NCBI RefSeq assembly: GCF_000497575.1
Contig: NZ_APJI01000017.1
Coordinates: forward strand, 1 to 50,581
Direction of reading: 5' to 3'
Length of the DNA stretch: 50,581 bases
Source of the DNA: Afipia sp. OHSU_II-C1
Lineage (GTDB): Bacteria; Pseudomonadota; Alphaproteobacteria; Rhizobiales; Xanthobacteraceae
A model generated the notes under the pieces. That model was not told the DNA's origin. It searched no databases and worked only from the letters and a program-made list of their open reading frames with translations. This document shows, piece by piece, positions 32,903 through 40,710 of this stretch. Both the position numbers and the translations under genes were made by a program. Numbering within the stretch: position 1 is the stretch's first letter; every line of letters begins with the position of its first letter.

Positions 32903-35203
32903 ATGGCTCCCGTAAAATTCGGTGTCGGGCAGAGCGTCCTGCGCAAGGAAGACGACGCGCTCATTCGCGGCAAGGGCCGTTATACGGACGACTATACGCC
33001 GGCGGCGGCGATGCATGCCCTGGTGCTGCGGTCTCCGCACGCCCACGCAAAATTCAAGATCGATGTGTCGCGTGCCAGAGGGCTCCCCGGCGTTGGGGCA
33101 ATTCTCACCGCAGACGACATCAAGGATCTCGGCGGTCTTCCCTGTCTGTTCAATCTGCCCGACGAGCCTTTCACAGGTCCTCCGTACCCGATCCTCGCGC
33201 GCGACGTGGTGCGCCATGTCGGCGATGCCGTCGCTTTCGTGGTCGCGGAGACTGTGGAGCAGGCGCGCGACGCCATTGAGGCGATTGAGGTCGAATGGAC
33301 GGCGCTTCCAGCCGCCATCGGTCTGGTCAATGCGGTGAAGAAGGATGCGCCGCAGGTCTGGCCCGATCATGCCGGCAACATTCTGTTCGATACATCCATC
33401 GGCGACAAGAAATCAGCCGAGGCCGCCTTCGCCAAGGCGCACGCTGTGGCGGAGGTCTCCATCGTCAATCCGCGCATCATTACCAACTACATGGAAACCC
33501 GTGCGGTGGTTTGCGAGTACGACGCCAGACGCGATCATCTGACGCTGACCATCGGCAGCCAGGGCAGCCACCGCCTGCGCGATATTCTCTGCCAGAATGT
33601 CCTCAACATCCCCGTCGAGAAGATGCGGGTGATCTGCCCGGATGTCGGCGGGGGTTTCGGCACAAAGCTGTTTCCCTATCGCGAATATGCGTTGGCCGCT
33701 GTCGCAGCCCGCAAGCTGAAAAAGACAGTGAAATGGACGGCGGAGCGCGCCGACCACTTTGTGGGCGATGCGCAGGGACGCGACAACGTCACCACAGCGC
33801 GCATGGCGCTGGCGGAGGACGGCAAATTCCTTGGCATGGATGTCGATCTGATGGGCGACATGGGTGCCTATCTCTCGACGTTCGGGCCGTACATTCCGCA
33901 TGGCGGCGCGGGAATGCTGCCGGGTCTCTATGACGTTCAGGCGTTTTACTGCCGCGTCCGCACCGTGTTCACCAATACCGTGCCGGTGGATGCTTATCGC
34001 GGCGCTGGACGCCCCGAAGCGGCCTATGTGATCGAGCGCCTCGTCGATGCGGCGGCGCGCAAGCTCGGCATGACGCCCGATGCGATCCGCCGCAAGAATT
34101 TCATTTCGCCGCGTGCGATGCCTTATACGACCGCCACCGGCAAGGTTTACGATTCGGGTGATTTCGCCGCGCACATGAAACGTGCGATGGACATCGCCGA
34201 ATGGAAAGAGTTCCCCAAGCGCGCCAAGGCCGCGAAGAAACAGGGCCTGGTGCGCGGCATCGGCATGGGCACCTATGTCGAAGTCTGCGGCACCATGGGC
34301 GAAGAAACGGCGCAGGTCCGGCTCGATCCCAACGGTGACGTCACGATTCTGATCGGCACCCAGTCGAGCGGGCAGGGGCATCAGACCGCGTATGCGCAAA
34401 TCGTCGCGCAGCAGTTCGGTATTGCACCGGCGCGCGTCCATATTCATCAGGGCGACACCGACGAGATTCCGACCGGTTTGGGCACTGGCGGCTCAAGCTC
34501 GATTCCGTCCGGCGGCGTCAGTGTGGAGCGGGCGACCCGTACGCTCGGTGCGAACCTGAAGGAGATCGCCGCAGAAGCGCTGGAAACCGGCGTCGGCGAT
34601 CTTGAATTCAGCGACGGCGCGATCCGCATTGTCGGTACCGACCGGACCGTTGCCTTTGCCGATCTGGCCAAACGCGCCGATCCGTCCAAGCTCAACGCCA
34701 GCGCCACCTTCAGCAGCGCCGACGGCACCTATCCCAACGGTACACACATCGCCGAGGTCGAAATCGATCCGGCGACCGGCGTGATCCATGTGGTGAACTA
34801 CGTCATCGTCGACGATTTCGGGGTGACACTGAATCCGCTTCTGCTTGCAGGCCAGGTGCATGGCGGCACCATGCAGGGCATCGGGCAGGCGCTGATGGAG
34901 GCTGCGGTTTATGATGCCGCCGATGGCCAGCTTGTGACCGGCACATTCATGGATTACGCGCTGCCGCGCGCCGCCGACGGCCCGTCGATCAAGTTCGAAA
35001 CCCACAACGTTCCGTGCAAAACCAATCCGCTTGGCGTCAAGGGCGCGGGTGAGGCAGGCGCGATCGGCTCCTGTCCTGCGGTGGTGAATGCGATTATCGA
35101 CGGTCTCTACCGTGAGTATGGCATCGACCATATCGACATGCCGGCAACCGCGGAGCGGGTTTGGATGGCGATCGCCAAAAGCCGCCGCGAGCACCGATTG
35201 TAG
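32903..35203 (+). CDS. orphan molybdopterin-binding large subunit, form II CoxL-like
   Basis: A 766-residue xanthine dehydrogenase-family catalytic subunit. It begins VGQSVLRKEDDALIRGKGRYTDDY, typical of CoxL-like chains. The active-site loop is AYRGAGR at residues 364-370, the form II signature, in contrast to the AYxCSFR loop of true CO dehydrogenases. The catalytic glutamate is E717 in GAGEAG. GTQSSGQGHQTAYAQIVAQ and GLGTGGSSSIPSGG are cofactor-binding segments. The usual FAD (CoxM) and 2Fe-2S (CoxS) subunits are not beside it, so partners must be encoded elsewhere. The substrate is unknown; an aldehyde or N-heterocycle is more likely than CO. Confidence 0.88.
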   Translation: MAPVKFGVGQSVLRKEDDALIRGKGRYTDDYTPAAAMHALVLRSPHAHAKFKIDVSRARGLPGVGAILTADDIKDLGGLPCLFNLPDEPFTGPPYPILARDVVRHVGDAVAFVVAETVEQARDAIEAIEVEWTALPAAIGLVNAVKKDAPQVWPDHAGNILFDTSIGDKKSAEAAFAKAHAVAEVSIVNPRIITNYMETRAVVCEYDARRDHLTLTIGSQGSHRLRDILCQNVLNIPVEKMRVICPDVGGGFGTKLFPYREYALAAVAARKLKKTVKWTAERADHFVGDAQGRDNVTTARMALAEDGKFLGMDVDLMGDMGAYLSTFGPYIPHGGAGMLPGLYDVQAFYCRVRTVFTNTVPVDAYRGAGRPEAAYVIERLVDAAARKLGMTPDAIRRKNFISPRAMPYTTATGKVYDSGDFAAHMKRAMDIAEWKEFPKRAKAAKKQGLVRGIGMGTYVEVCGTMGEETAQVRLDPNGDVTILIGTQSSGQGHQTAYAQIVAQQFGIAPARVHIHQGDTDEIPTGLGTGGSSSIPSGGVSVERATRTLGANLKEIAAEALETGVGDLEFSDGAIRIVGTDRTVAFADLAKRADPSKLNASATFSSADGTYPNGTHIAEVEIDPATGVIHVVNYVIVDDFGVTLNPLLLAGQVHGGTMQGIGQALMEAAVYDAADGQLVTGTFMDYALPRAADGPSIKFETHNVPCKTNPLGVKGAGEAGAIGSCPAVVNAIIDGLYREYGIDHIDMPATAERVWMAIAKSRREHRL

Positions 35204-35317
35204 AAATTCCCCGCAGCATAAAAAATTGTTGGGCTTGTCAGTTCGCGGCGGGAATGTTGGATTCTGCCATGTGTTGCGGAAAGAACCATTTTGAAACCGA
35301 GGGAAGGAAATATCCTG

Positions 35318-35767
35318 ATGATGCGTTCCGTTCTTGTGGCCGCCGCGATCTTGCTCGGCGTGACGGCTGTCTCCGCCCAGCAAGACATCGCCGAGCAGCA
35401 GGATAAGCTGATGAAGACACTGGCGAGACCGATGTATGGGGTGCTCGGCCGCACGGTGAGAGGTCAGTCCGCGTACGATCAGGCGGCTATCGATGCCGCA
35501 CTGGTTCAGCTCGAAGAGAATGTTGGAAAGATTGCGAATGTTTTTGCGGTCAATCCGAAAGAAGATGTTTTCGGTGCGGACTATGGATCGTCGCAAAAAA
35601 TCTGGCAGAACAAGGCGGATTTCGACTCGAAAATTCCTCCCGTTGCCAAGGCCATTGCGGACGCCAAGGGCAAGATCAAGGATGCGGACAGTCTGAAGGC
35701 GGCGTACACCACCATCAACGACCGGTGCAACGATTGTCACGAAACCTACCGGGTCAAGCTGAAGTGA
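35318..35767 (+). CDS. cytochrome c556/c'-type haem protein
   Basis: A 149-residue secreted protein with signal peptide RSVLVAAAILLGVTAVSA followed by QQDIAEQQ. A single haem-binding motif C137-N-D-C140-H141 lies near the C-terminus, the arrangement of cytochrome c' and c556 four-helix bundles. The rest is helical and lysine/alanine rich. AAGGAAA lies 7 bp before ATG 35318; a TTG at 35291 is less likely. It is 114 bp after the CoxL-like gene, so cotranscription is possible. A strong terminator follows it. Periplasmic electron transfer or gas binding is the family role. Confidence 0.82.
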   Translation: MMRSVLVAAAILLGVTAVSAQQDIAEQQDKLMKTLARPMYGVLGRTVRGQSAYDQAAIDAALVQLEENVGKIANVFAVNPKEDVFGADYGSSQKIWQNKADFDSKIPPVAKAIADAKGKIKDADSLKAAYTTINDRCNDCHETYRVKLK

Positions 35768-35802
35768 CGGCTTGATTTCATCCAGTTCAGGTAAATGAAC
35801 AC

Positions 35803-35838
35803 GGGGCGGTCGCATTCAAGCGATCCGCCCCTTTTGTT
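35803..35838 (+). terminator. intrinsic terminator after the cytochrome gene
   Basis: GGGGCGG plus TCGC (35803-35813) pairs with GCGA plus CCGCCCC (35820-35831), with a single bulged T, and a T-rich run follows (CTTTTGTT). It lies 36 bp after the cytochrome stop and 33 bp before the end of the converging CHRD gene, so it may serve both strands. Confidence 0.7.
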
Positions 35839-35863
35839 ATCCGGTAGAATCTCGGCTGCGAAA

Positions 35864-36292
35864 CTACTTCGTGACCTGCCCGCGAATTTCGCCGCCTGGA
35901 TTCGCCGCGGTGTGGACGTTGATGTACAGCTTTCCAGCCATCAGATCAGCGGCCTGCGCATCGGTCAGGGTCGCGCTGCCTTCGGCTCCGCTTGCGGCGT
36001 CCTTGAACGGGATCATGACGGGAGCGTTCTTGCCGGCTTCGGCGGGGCCATGAAAATGCGCCATGGTGGCGGGCCCGGTGAGGCCGGAATAGGTCGTCTT
36101 CCAGGTCAGCATCTTGCTTGAGGTATCGTAGGTCACGTCCGCCGTGCCTTTGCCCGGGCTGGTGTTGGGCGGCACCTCGGCGGCACTGGTCAGATTGGCC
36201 TTCATGCTGATTTTCTCGGCGAAGGCGGGTGCGCCAAGTGCGACGCAAGCGCCGATAACAAGAAACCCGCGCGCAATTGTTTTGCGGTTCAT
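35864..36292 (-). CDS. exported CHRD-domain protein
   Basis: A 142-residue protein on the minus strand. It has a signal peptide (KTIARGFLVIGACVALGAPAFA, then EKISMKANL) and a single CHRD domain filling the rest. Typical blocks are LTSAAEVPPNTSPGKGTADVTYD, TWKTTYSGLTGPATMAHFHGPAEAGKNAPVMIPF and YINVHTAANPGGEIRGQV. The HFHGPA and NVHT...GGEIRG motifs are the family hallmarks. CHRD domains occur in periplasmic and extracellular proteins of unclear function. ATG 36292 has GGGGAGAA upstream in the correct place; an upstream in-frame ATG is less good. Confidence 0.85.
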   Translation of the reverse strand: MNRKTIARGFLVIGACVALGAPAFAEKISMKANLTSAAEVPPNTSPGKGTADVTYDTSSKMLTWKTTYSGLTGPATMAHFHGPAEAGKNAPVMIPFKDAASGAEGSATLTDAQAADLMAGKLYINVHTAANPGGEIRGQVTK

Positions 36293-36381
36293 GGTTTTCT
36301 CCCCTAGTTTTTGGCTTTCCAATACTGACTGAACACTGGCTGAGGCCGTTTAGTTCCTGCCGATTCCCTTGAGGGGTTCAT

Positions 36382-37299
36382 ATGTTTCGGAAATTTTTCC
36401 TGCTGGCGATTGTCGCGCTCGCCGCTGGCCTGGCAGTGTTCTGGCTTGTCACCGTTCCCGCAGTGGTCTCAGCCGAGGCGCTGCCGGCCTATTCGCCCAA
36501 CGTCGCCAATGGACAGGCCGTCTTCAACGCCGGAGGCTGTGCGTCGTGTCATGCGGTCGCGGGCGAGCCGCGCACCATGCTCGGCGGCGGACTTGCCATC
36601 CCATCTTCGTTCGGCACTTTCTATGCGCCGAACATTTCGCCGCACAAGCAGAACGGGATCGGCAACTGGAGCGAGGCGAATTTCGTCACTGCCGTAAAGC
36701 ACGGGACGTCGCCAGCGGGAACGCATTACTTCCCGTCGTTTCCCTACGGCTCTTATGTGCATGCAACGGACAACGACATTCGTGATCTGTTTGCCTATAT
36801 CAAAACCTTGCCGCCACTCTCCGGGCGCCCGCGTCCGCACGATGTGAATTTTCCGTTCAACGTCCGCCGCCTCATCGGCGGATGGAAATTCCTGTTCATG
36901 GATGACAAGCCGTTCACGCCTGACCCGAAGCAGTCAGCGGCGTGGAATCGCGGCGCTTATCTGGTCAACGGACTGGGTCACTGCGCCGAGTGCCACAGCC
37001 CTCGCAATTTCCTCGGCGGCATTGTGTCCTCGCAGCGCTTCGCCGGAGGCCCGAATCCCGAAGGCGAGGGCTGGGTGCCGAACATTACCCAGAAGGGCCT
37101 CAAGAGCTGGACCGAGAAGGAACTCGCCTGGTTCCTCAAGACCGGCGAATTGCCCGACGGCGACACCGCAGGCGGCTCGATGGCGCGCGTGATCAAGAAC
37201 ACATCGCAGTTGAGCGATGAGGATCTTGCGGCGATGGCGACGTACCTCAAGTCCTTGCCGGCCGTGGACGGCCCGGTGCGGCCCAAGAAGAAGACCTGA
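36382..37299 (+). CDS. membrane-anchored dihaem cytochrome c
   Basis: A 305-residue protein with an N-terminal hydrophobic anchor or signal (FFLLAIVALAAGLAVFWLVTVPAVVSAEA) and two class I cytochrome c domains. Haem sites are C53-A-S-C56-H57 and C201-A-E-C204-H205. Possible axial methionines lie in the segment after each. The spacing resembles the cytochrome subunits of periplasmic alcohol and aldehyde dehydrogenases. GAGGGG precedes ATG 36382. It is divergent from the CHRD gene. It might accept electrons from the nearby CoxL-like enzyme, but the gene order does not prove this. Confidence 0.85.
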   Translation: MFRKFFLLAIVALAAGLAVFWLVTVPAVVSAEALPAYSPNVANGQAVFNAGGCASCHAVAGEPRTMLGGGLAIPSSFGTFYAPNISPHKQNGIGNWSEANFVTAVKHGTSPAGTHYFPSFPYGSYVHATDNDIRDLFAYIKTLPPLSGRPRPHDVNFPFNVRRLIGGWKFLFMDDKPFTPDPKQSAAWNRGAYLVNGLGHCAECHSPRNFLGGIVSSQRFAGGPNPEGEGWVPNITQKGLKSWTEKELAWFLKTGELPDGDTAGGSMARVIKNTSQLSDEDLAAMATYLKSLPAVDGPVRPKKKT

Positions 37300-37427
37300 G
37301 GCGGGGTCAGTCCGGGCCGAAGAGCCCTGCATACCCCGGCCAAAAGCCATGTTGGGAGCGGGGTTTCCCGGATCGCCACCCCGTGCTTTGTCGGCCCGGA
37401 ATTGCCGCAGGATTCTCGACTTTTTCC

Positions 37428-38405
37428 ATGAATATCGTCAAAGCCGTTTCGTTCAAGGTCGCCAGCACATTGATGTTCGCGGTGATGGGCGCCCAGGTCC
37501 GTTATCTGGCCGGGGCCTATCCGGAAGGTCAGGTCGCGTTCTTCCGTTCAGTGTTCGCGCTGATCCCGATCCTGGTCGTCTTCGGCTGGCGCGGACAGCT
37601 CAAGGGTGCGCTTCGGACCGAGCGGCCGTCCGATCATCTTCTGCGCGGCGTCTTCAGCGTGGTCGGGACGTTTGCCACCTTCGCCGCGCTGGCCCGGATT
37701 CCGATTGCCGACTTTACCGCCATCGCGTTCGCGTCACCGCTCATCACCGTGGTTTTCGCGGCGGTGTTCCTGAAGGAAAAGGTTCACGCCTATCGCTGGT
37801 CCGCCGTCGCCTTCGGTTTCTGCGGCGTGATCCTGATGCTGATGCCTTACTTCCGCGATCACGCCGCGCTGACGGCGTCGATGATGGTTGGAATTCTGTT
37901 CGCGCTGACCAACGCATTCACCGCAGGCGGGGCGTCGATCCAGATCCGTCGCTTGACCGCGACCGAGACGACGTCGTCCATCGTGATCTTCATGACGCTG
38001 CTGGTTCTGCTGGTGTCGCTGCTGACCGCGCCGTTCGGCTGGCGCATGCCTTCGACGTGGCAGGATGTTGCGATCCTCGCGGGGATCGGTATCGCGGGCG
38101 GGCTTGGCCAGATTTTCTTCACGGACAGTTATCGGTTCGCACCGGCGTCGTTTCTCGCGCCGTTCGATTACACAGCGATGTTGTGGGCGTTCCTGCTCGG
38201 TTATTGGTTTTTCGGTGAAGTACCGACGCTCTATGTCGTGATCGGCGCGATCGTCGTCGCCAGCGCCGGGATTTTCGTCATCCTGCGCGAACGCTATCTC
38301 GGGCTGAAACGGCTGCGCGATACGCCGGTCGCGGCCATCGCGACCATCGCCGACGGCGAGGAAGATCCTGACGCGCCGGTGTCAGACACGGCCAAGGCGG
38401 CCTGA
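37428..38405 (+). CDS. EamA/DMT-family transporter
   Basis: A 325-residue membrane protein with about ten hydrophobic helices in two EamA repeats. The first repeat includes FRSVFALIPILVVFGWRG and LLRGVFSVVGTFATFAALARIPIADFTAIAFASPLITVVFAAVFLKEKVHAYRW, a strong DMT signature. The second ends FRFAPASF-like FAPASFLAPFDYTAMLWAFLLGYWFFGEVP. A charged cytoplasmic tail (DGEEDPDAPVSDTAKAA) follows. ATG 37428 begins the first helix; in-frame codons upstream give no helix. The substrate is not predictable. It converges with the small Lrp-domain gene 11 bp away. Confidence 0.85.
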   Translation: MNIVKAVSFKVASTLMFAVMGAQVRYLAGAYPEGQVAFFRSVFALIPILVVFGWRGQLKGALRTERPSDHLLRGVFSVVGTFATFAALARIPIADFTAIAFASPLITVVFAAVFLKEKVHAYRWSAVAFGFCGVILMLMPYFRDHAALTASMMVGILFALTNAFTAGGASIQIRRLTATETTSSIVIFMTLLVLLVSLLTAPFGWRMPSTWQDVAILAGIGIAGGLGQIFFTDSYRFAPASFLAPFDYTAMLWAFLLGYWFFGEVPTLYVVIGAIVVASAGIFVILRERYLGLKRLRDTPVAAIATIADGEEDPDAPVSDTAKAA

Positions 38406-38416
38406 AAAGGCGGCTC

Positions 38417-38659
38417 TTACGTTCCGAACGCCTTGAACGTGATGATGGTGTAGGTGTCCTGGATGCCGGGGATGACCTGCAGCTTCTCGTTCACGAAATG
38501 GCCGATGTCGGTCCCGCTGTCGACGTAGAACTTGACCAGCAGATCGTAGTCGCCCGCAGTCGAGTAGATTTCCGACGCGATCTCGGCCTCGGCAATCGCA
38601 TTCGCGACCGTATAGGACTGGCCCAGCTTGCATTTGATCTGGACAAAGAAGGGCACCAT
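38417..38659 (-). CDS. stand-alone Lrp/AsnC ligand-binding (RAM) domain protein
   Basis: An 80-residue protein on the minus strand corresponding to the C-terminal sensor domain of Lrp/AsnC regulators, without the helix-turn-helix. It starts MVPFFVQIKCKLGQSYTVANAIAEAEIASEIYSTAGDYDLLVKFYVD and ends with IPGIQDTYTIITFKAF, the typical alpha-beta sandwich. GGAGA lies upstream of its ATG. Stand-alone RAM proteins may bind amino acids and modulate full-length Lrp proteins. A longer start would extend it by 24 residues without family support. Confidence 0.8.
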   Translation of the reverse strand: MVPFFVQIKCKLGQSYTVANAIAEAEIASEIYSTAGDYDLLVKFYVDSGTDIGHFVNEKLQVIPGIQDTYTIITFKAFGT

Positions 38660-38774
38660 CGCTGTGTCTCCGGCAGGGCAATTTGACGTCTTCGGAAGCC
38701 GCAATAGAACCAAATCCGCTCCCTGTGGCAAGGCGGGTTGCCGGACGTTTCTTCTTGCTTCCCTCTCCCCCCAA

Positions 38775-38797
38775 CCCTCTCCCCCGAGGGGAGAGGG
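38775..38797. repeat. CT-rich palindromic repeat, single hairpin
   Basis: Arms CCCTCTCCCC (38775-38784) and GGGGAGAGGG (38788-38797) pair perfectly around CGA. The flank GAACACATCGC after the right arm recurs (as GAGCACATCGC) after the hairpin at 39826-39848. It belongs to the same family as the paired elements near 39.7 and 42.7 kb. No U-run follows. Confidence 0.8.
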
Positions 38798-38812
38798 AAC
38801 ACATCGCCTGCG

Positions 38813-38840
38813 TTACAATGCTTCTCTCCCCAGTTAAAAT
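38813..38840 (+). promoter_or_regulatory. candidate thiD promoter
   Basis: TTACAA (38813-38818) and TAAAAT (38835-38840) are separated by 16 bases, matching sigma-70 consensus at four and five of six positions. Transcription would start about 50 bp before the thiD ATG. No thiamine-pyrophosphate riboswitch motif is visible in this gap. Confidence 0.45.
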
Positions 38841-38894
38841 GATCTAGAGCCCTGACGTAGGCTACGGAAAGCCTGGCGGAACGACGAGAAGTCC

Positions 38895-39695
38895 ATGAGC
38901 ATACCGATTGCGCTCACCATTGCCGGTTCGGATTCGAGCGGCGGCGCCGGGATTCAGGCCGACCTCAAGACATTTGCGGCGTGCGGCGTTTATGGCGCGT
39001 CCGCGATTACAGCGCTCACCGCACAGAACACAAAGGGCGTCACCGGCATCCATGACGTGCCGGCGGATTTCATCACCGCGCAGATCGATGCCGTGTTCAG
39101 CGATCTCGACGTCAAGGCCGTCAAGATCGGAATGGTCGCGCGGCGGGAAGCGATCGAGGCCATCGTGGCCGGCCTCGACCGCTGGAAGCCAAAGCACGTT
39201 GTCGTCGATCCGGTCATGGTCGCGACATCGGGCGATCGCCTGCTGTCGCCCGATGCGGTCGATGCGTTGCGGGCCAAGCTGTTTCCGCGTGCGAGCCTGA
39301 TTACGCCGAACCTGCCGGAGGCTGCCGCGCTTTTTGGTGAGGCCGTGGCCGCGAATGAATCCGACATCGAACGTCAGGGCAGGCGGCTGCTGGCGATGGG
39401 ATGTCCTGCCGTTCTGATCAAGGGCGGCCATGGAAGCGGACCCGAGAGCACGGATTATTTGATCGATGCGAACACCGTCATCCGGCTGGCCGCGCCGCGC
39501 ATTGCCACCACCAACACCCACGGCACCGGTTGCTCGCTGTCGTCGGCCATCGCGGCGGGATTGGCGAAGGGCAAGGATCTCGAAACCGCCGTCCGCGAAG
39601 CCAAGGCTTACATCAGCGCGGCGATCGCCGCAGCGGACCGGCTTGACGTCGGGCATGGTCACGGGCCGATCCACCACTTTCATGCGTTCGATTGA
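38895..39695 (+). CDS. thiD: hydroxymethylpyrimidine/phosphomethylpyrimidine kinase
   Basis: A ThiD kinase of 266 residues in the ribokinase superfamily. It phosphorylates HMP and HMP-P in thiamine synthesis. ALTIAGSDSSGGAGIQADLKTF (residues 6-27) is the substrate-binding N-terminus, AQNTKGVTGIHDVP is typical, VVDPVMVATSGDRLL contains the catalytic region, and THGTGCSLSSAIAAGLAKG carries the anion hole and base. Length matches the family. It stands alone, without thiE or thiC next to it. The histidine-rich C-terminus (VGHGHGPIHHFHAF) is usual for ThiD. Confidence 0.95.
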   Translation: MSIPIALTIAGSDSSGGAGIQADLKTFAACGVYGASAITALTAQNTKGVTGIHDVPADFITAQIDAVFSDLDVKAVKIGMVARREAIEAIVAGLDRWKPKHVVVDPVMVATSGDRLLSPDAVDALRAKLFPRASLITPNLPEAAALFGEAVAANESDIERQGRRLLAMGCPAVLIKGGHGSGPESTDYLIDANTVIRLAAPRIATTNTHGTGCSLSSAIAAGLAKGKDLETAVREAKAYISAAIAAADRLDVGHGHGPIHHFHAFD

Positions 39696-39943
39696 TCGCG
39701 AAGCTTGAGAGTGGCTCCCTTCACCTCTCCCGTGGGGAGAGGTCGTCCGGCGAAGCTCGCGCAGCGAGCGAAGACGGGCGGTGAGGGCGTAGAATCTCTC
39801 GATTTACCGAACCCCCTCACCCCAACCCTCTCCCCACGGGGGAGAGGGAGCACATCGCGCCCGGAGATGAGGTTGCGAACGGCTCAGAGCACGCGACAAC
39901 CTGACGCGTTTGTCGCCTGTTTGTCGTACTCCGCTGCTAATCG
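39696..39943. repeat. intergenic gap holding a paired CT-rich palindromic element
   Basis: Two hairpins in opposite orientation bracket the element. The left has arms ACCTCTCCC (39723-39731) and GGGAGAGGT (39735-39743); the right has CCCTCTCCCC (39826-39835) and GGGGAGAGGG (39839-39848). A third hairpin, GCTCGC/GCGAGC (39755-39760 and 39764-39769), lies inside. The complementary blocks GTGAGGG and CCCCTCACCCC join the two halves. No gene is present. The remaining bases to 39943 show no further structure. Confidence 0.75.
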
Positions 39944-39986
39944 CCAATAAGCGAAACAAAATCTGATTCCTCAGACCGCTTATTGG
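39944..39986 (+). promoter_or_regulatory. structured leader that could mask the pmtA ribosome-binding site
   Basis: Arms CCAATAAGCG (39944-39953) and CGCTTATTGG (39977-39986) pair perfectly. A second stem, TCTGA (39962-39966) with TCAGA (39971-39975) around TTCC, lies inside. The right arm ends 7 bp before ATG 39994, and its terminal GG begins the only purine-rich ribosome-binding site (GGAACCAAG). In RNA the stem would partly hide that site; as DNA it could be an operator. Confidence 0.5.
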
Positions 39987-39993
39987 AACCAAG

Positions 39994-40653
39994 ATGAGCT
40001 CGACCGATCTCGACAAATCCATTGTTGAAACCGCCTACGCCCGCTGGGCGCCGATCTACGATGCGGTCTGCGGTCCGGTCATGGTGAAGGGCCGGCGCGC
40101 GGCGGCTGCCGCTGCTCGATCCATCGGCGGGAAGATCCTGGAAGTCGGCGTCGGCACCGGCCTGTCGTTCGACGACTACGACAGCAGCACCGAGATCACC
40201 GGCATCGATATGAGCGCGCCGATGCTGGAGAAGGCACGCGCGAAGATGGCGAGCGGCAAGTATCCGTTCGTCAAGGCAGTCCACCAGATGGACGCCCATC
40301 ACATGACATTTGACGACGCCACGTTCGACTGCGTCGTGGCGCAGTTCGTGATTACGCTGGTCGCCAATCCCGAGCAGGTGCTGTCCGAATGCCACCGCGT
40401 GGTGAAGCCGGGCGGCCGCATCATCCTCGTTAACCACCTCTATTCGGAAGTCGGCGTCGCGGCGGCTGTCGAGCGCTGGGCAGCGCAGAAGACCCGTGCG
40501 CTCGGCCTGCGGCCTGAATTTCCGTTCGCGCGCCTTCAGGCATGGGCGCAATCAAACGCAGGCACGACCCTCGTCGAGCGGCGCAAAGTTGCGCCGTTCG
40601 GCATCTACACACTTGTTTGTTTCGAGCGAACTGTCAGCTCGCAGGCTGCCTAG
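39994..40653 (+). CDS. pmtA: phosphatidylethanolamine N-methyltransferase
   Basis: A 219-residue class I methyltransferase of the Rhodobacter-type PmtA group, which makes phosphatidylcholine from phosphatidylethanolamine using SAM. It begins with AYARWAPIYDAVCGPVMVKGRRAA, then ILEVGVGTGLSFDDYDSSTEITGIDMSAPMLEKAR as motif I, VVAQFVITLVANPEQVLSECHRVVKPGGRIILVNHL, and a C-terminal TLVERRKVAPFGIYTLVCFER. These features separate it from UbiE. The start is fixed by the alignment of the WAPIYD motif. The leader contains a two-stem structure. The next genes (phosphoesterase and glycosyltransferase) suggest a lipid-metabolism neighbourhood. Confidence 0.85.
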   Translation: MSSTDLDKSIVETAYARWAPIYDAVCGPVMVKGRRAAAAAARSIGGKILEVGVGTGLSFDDYDSSTEITGIDMSAPMLEKARAKMASGKYPFVKAVHQMDAHHMTFDDATFDCVVAQFVITLVANPEQVLSECHRVVKPGGRIILVNHLYSEVGVAAAVERWAAQKTRALGLRPEFPFARLQAWAQSNAGTTLVERRKVAPFGIYTLVCFERTVSSQAA

Positions 40654-40667
40654 TCCGTCATCGGACT
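40652..40667 (+). terminator. small hairpin at the pmtA stop
   Basis: Arms AGTCCG (40652-40657) and CGGACT (40662-40667) pair around TCAT and overlap the pmtA stop codon. There is no U-run, so it is at best a weak or Rho-assisted terminator, or an RNA-stability element. Confidence 0.3.
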
Positions 40668-40710
40668 GTCATGCGATTCTGATAAGCGCTCGCCCATGGA
40701 AAGACAGGCT

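Noticed and set aside
34493..35815. 440-codon minus-strand frame opposite the CoxL-like gene and the cytochrome gene
   Set aside because: It spans two well-supported plus-strand genes and the gap between them and shows no protein family features.
38660..38894. Possible thiamine-pyrophosphate riboswitch upstream of thiD
   Set aside because: No CTGAGA block or ACCTGA-type conserved core of the THI element is present. The gap holds a CT-rich hairpin and a promoter-like sequence instead.
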